From Mesosutterella multiformis (GTDB taxonomy: Bacteria > Pseudomonadota > Gammaproteobacteria > Burkholderiales > Burkholderiaceae_F): a stretch of DNA of 64,000 bases. Location of the stretch: assembly GCF_003402575.1 (NCBI RefSeq), contig NZ_BGZJ01000002.1:248001-312000 (forward strand), in the 5' to 3' direction. A model generated the notes under the pieces. It was not told the DNA's origin. It made no database searches and saw nothing but the letters and a program-made list of their open reading frames with translations. Below are positions 63,315 through 64,000 of the stretch, one piece after another; positions within the stretch are counted from its first letter, which is position 1, and each line of letters opens with the position of its first letter. Both the position numbers and the translations under genes were made by a program.

Positions 63315-64000
63315 GGCGAATTATCACTTCAAGTGCAAAGCCTGAGAAAAGAATAGTGGCCCATAAAGCTTCCATAATAGAGATTGTCAAGATAACTATA
63401 GAGGGAGCTCATGAGCCACTATCATCATCTTACTCTTCGGGACAGAGTATTTATTTCGGCTTTAACGATTTCAGGCAAATCCCTGTCTGAAATTGCATGT
63501 GCGATTGGGAAAAATGTTTCTACGATCTCCCGCGAACTGAAGCGAAACAAGGCTGTATCGGCCCAGGATGGGGCTTCAGCTGCCTATGATCCCTGTGCCG
63601 CGCAGGCCCGATATCAGAGACAGAGAAAGCATTGCGGAAAGAGAAACATTCTGAAGTCTGACTCGTTGCTGACAAGGATTGTCTCAAATCTGCTGGTTAA
63701 GAAATTCTGGTCTCCGGAGCAGATTCAATACCGTCTCAGAAAGGAGCTGCCGAATCTAAGGATCAGCGCCACGACAATCTACCGAGGAATCAATTCTGGC
63801 TTTCTGGATCGCTTTGTGGATGGCCGAAAGATGTCCCGACACCTGCGACACCACGGTAAAACGCGTCACCGTAAAGGCATGACCGAGAGGCGAGGAAAGA
63901 TCCAGATCACTCACAGCATTGAAGAGCGACCCCTGGAAGCTCAGAACAGATCTTGCCTGGGGGATTGGGAAGGCGATACCGTCATCGGAAAAAAGGGCGG
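63315..64000 (+). mobile_element. IS30-family element, cut by window end
   Basis: Starts GGCGAATTATC at 63315, after the autotransporter stop. Identical to the copy at 58377 except for one C to T change at 63953. Continues past the window. Confidence 0.92.
63411..64000 (+). CDS. IS30-family transposase (3' end outside window), Arg182Cys
   Basis: First ~196 codons of the transposase. Compared with the three complete copies, residue 182, three before the catalytic Asp185 of GDWEGDTVIG, is Cys instead of Arg (CGC to TGC). The change is next to the active site, so this copy might be impaired. The rest is identical. Confidence 0.9.
   Translation, partial: MSHYHHLTLRDRVFISALTISGKSLSEIACAIGKNVSTISRELKRNKAVSAQDGASAAYDPCAAQARYQRQRKHCGKRNILKSDSLLTRIVSNLLVKKFWSPEQIQYRLRKELPNLRISATTIYRGINSGFLDRFVDGRKMSRHLRHHGKTRHRKGMTERRGKIQITHSIEERPLEAQNRSCLGDWEGDTVIGKKG

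Noticed and set aside
1-64000. tRNA, rRNA or prophage genes
   Set aside because: I looked for T-loop sequences and phage structural genes and saw none; the only mobile DNA found is IS256, IS30 and IS3-like.

Overview
The window looks like a chromosomal stretch of a host-associated, anaerobically respiring betaproteobacterium. Several periplasmic flavocytochrome c systems (Tat-exported FAD subunits with separately encoded tetraheme cytochromes), PhnD-like/TtrS-type sensor kinases with NarL/FixJ regulators, and an autotransporter ending in Phe together resemble the Sutterellaceae (Sutterella/Parasutterella group). This placement is inference from gene content; there is no rRNA in the window. 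Core genes are GC-rich with strongly biased codon use, which creates many long antisense shadow ORFs. A tetrathionate reductase remnant is clearly more AT-rich and looks acquired.

Layout. 1-1628: an IS256 copy (cut by the window edge) sitting in an IS30 copy. 1629-8900: an RNA repair locus with rtcR facing rtcA-rtcB-orf, flanked on one side by a 261-bp tandem repeat and on the other by three tandem ~378-bp units that look like structured RNAs with compensatory changes. 8866-11426: small accessory genes, including a GIY-YIG/DUF4357 protein between two related small proteins. 12028-16645: TetR regulator, DAPG-hydrolase-like protein, a CRISPR-like relic, deaminase plus flavodoxin, an 11-residue-repeat secreted protein, and a rhodanese. 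16748-22958: first flavocytochrome locus (FAD protein, response regulator, sensor kinase; divergent tetraheme cytochrome and FAD subunit). 23300-31476: an Ogt-like protein with Ser in place of the catalytic Cys, an AraC regulator, Ric/YtfE behind an NsrR-like site, an exported flavin-binding protein, a glycosyltransferase, an IS30, a RibD-like reductase and a sulfurtransferase. 31618-38274: a self-nested, internally inverted IS3-like element between two genes that have both lost their 5' ends. 39019-41339: ahpC plus an AhpF with reversed domain order. 42040-51814: second flavocytochrome locus, including a Tat-exported aconitase and two related periplasmic proteins of unknown family. 51815-53023: a gene-free region with five copies of a 26-bp palindrome. 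53024-59483: an IS256/IS30-ridden remnant of a LysR gene and ttrA. 60165-63221: autotransporter, followed by another IS30.

How it fits together. The second flavocytochrome locus is the most unusual part: a full-length aconitase with intact Fe-S and active-site motifs carries a twin-arginine signal, and its upstream region shares a CCTAGGTAG motif with the promoter of the flavocytochrome. A periplasmic route from citrate or isocitrate to a reducible acid, used as a respiratory electron acceptor, is a testable idea. The rtc locus is the second point of interest: a sigma-54 promoter in front of rtcA, an unknown third protein, and three tandem RNA-like units that could be substrates or partners of the RNA ligase.
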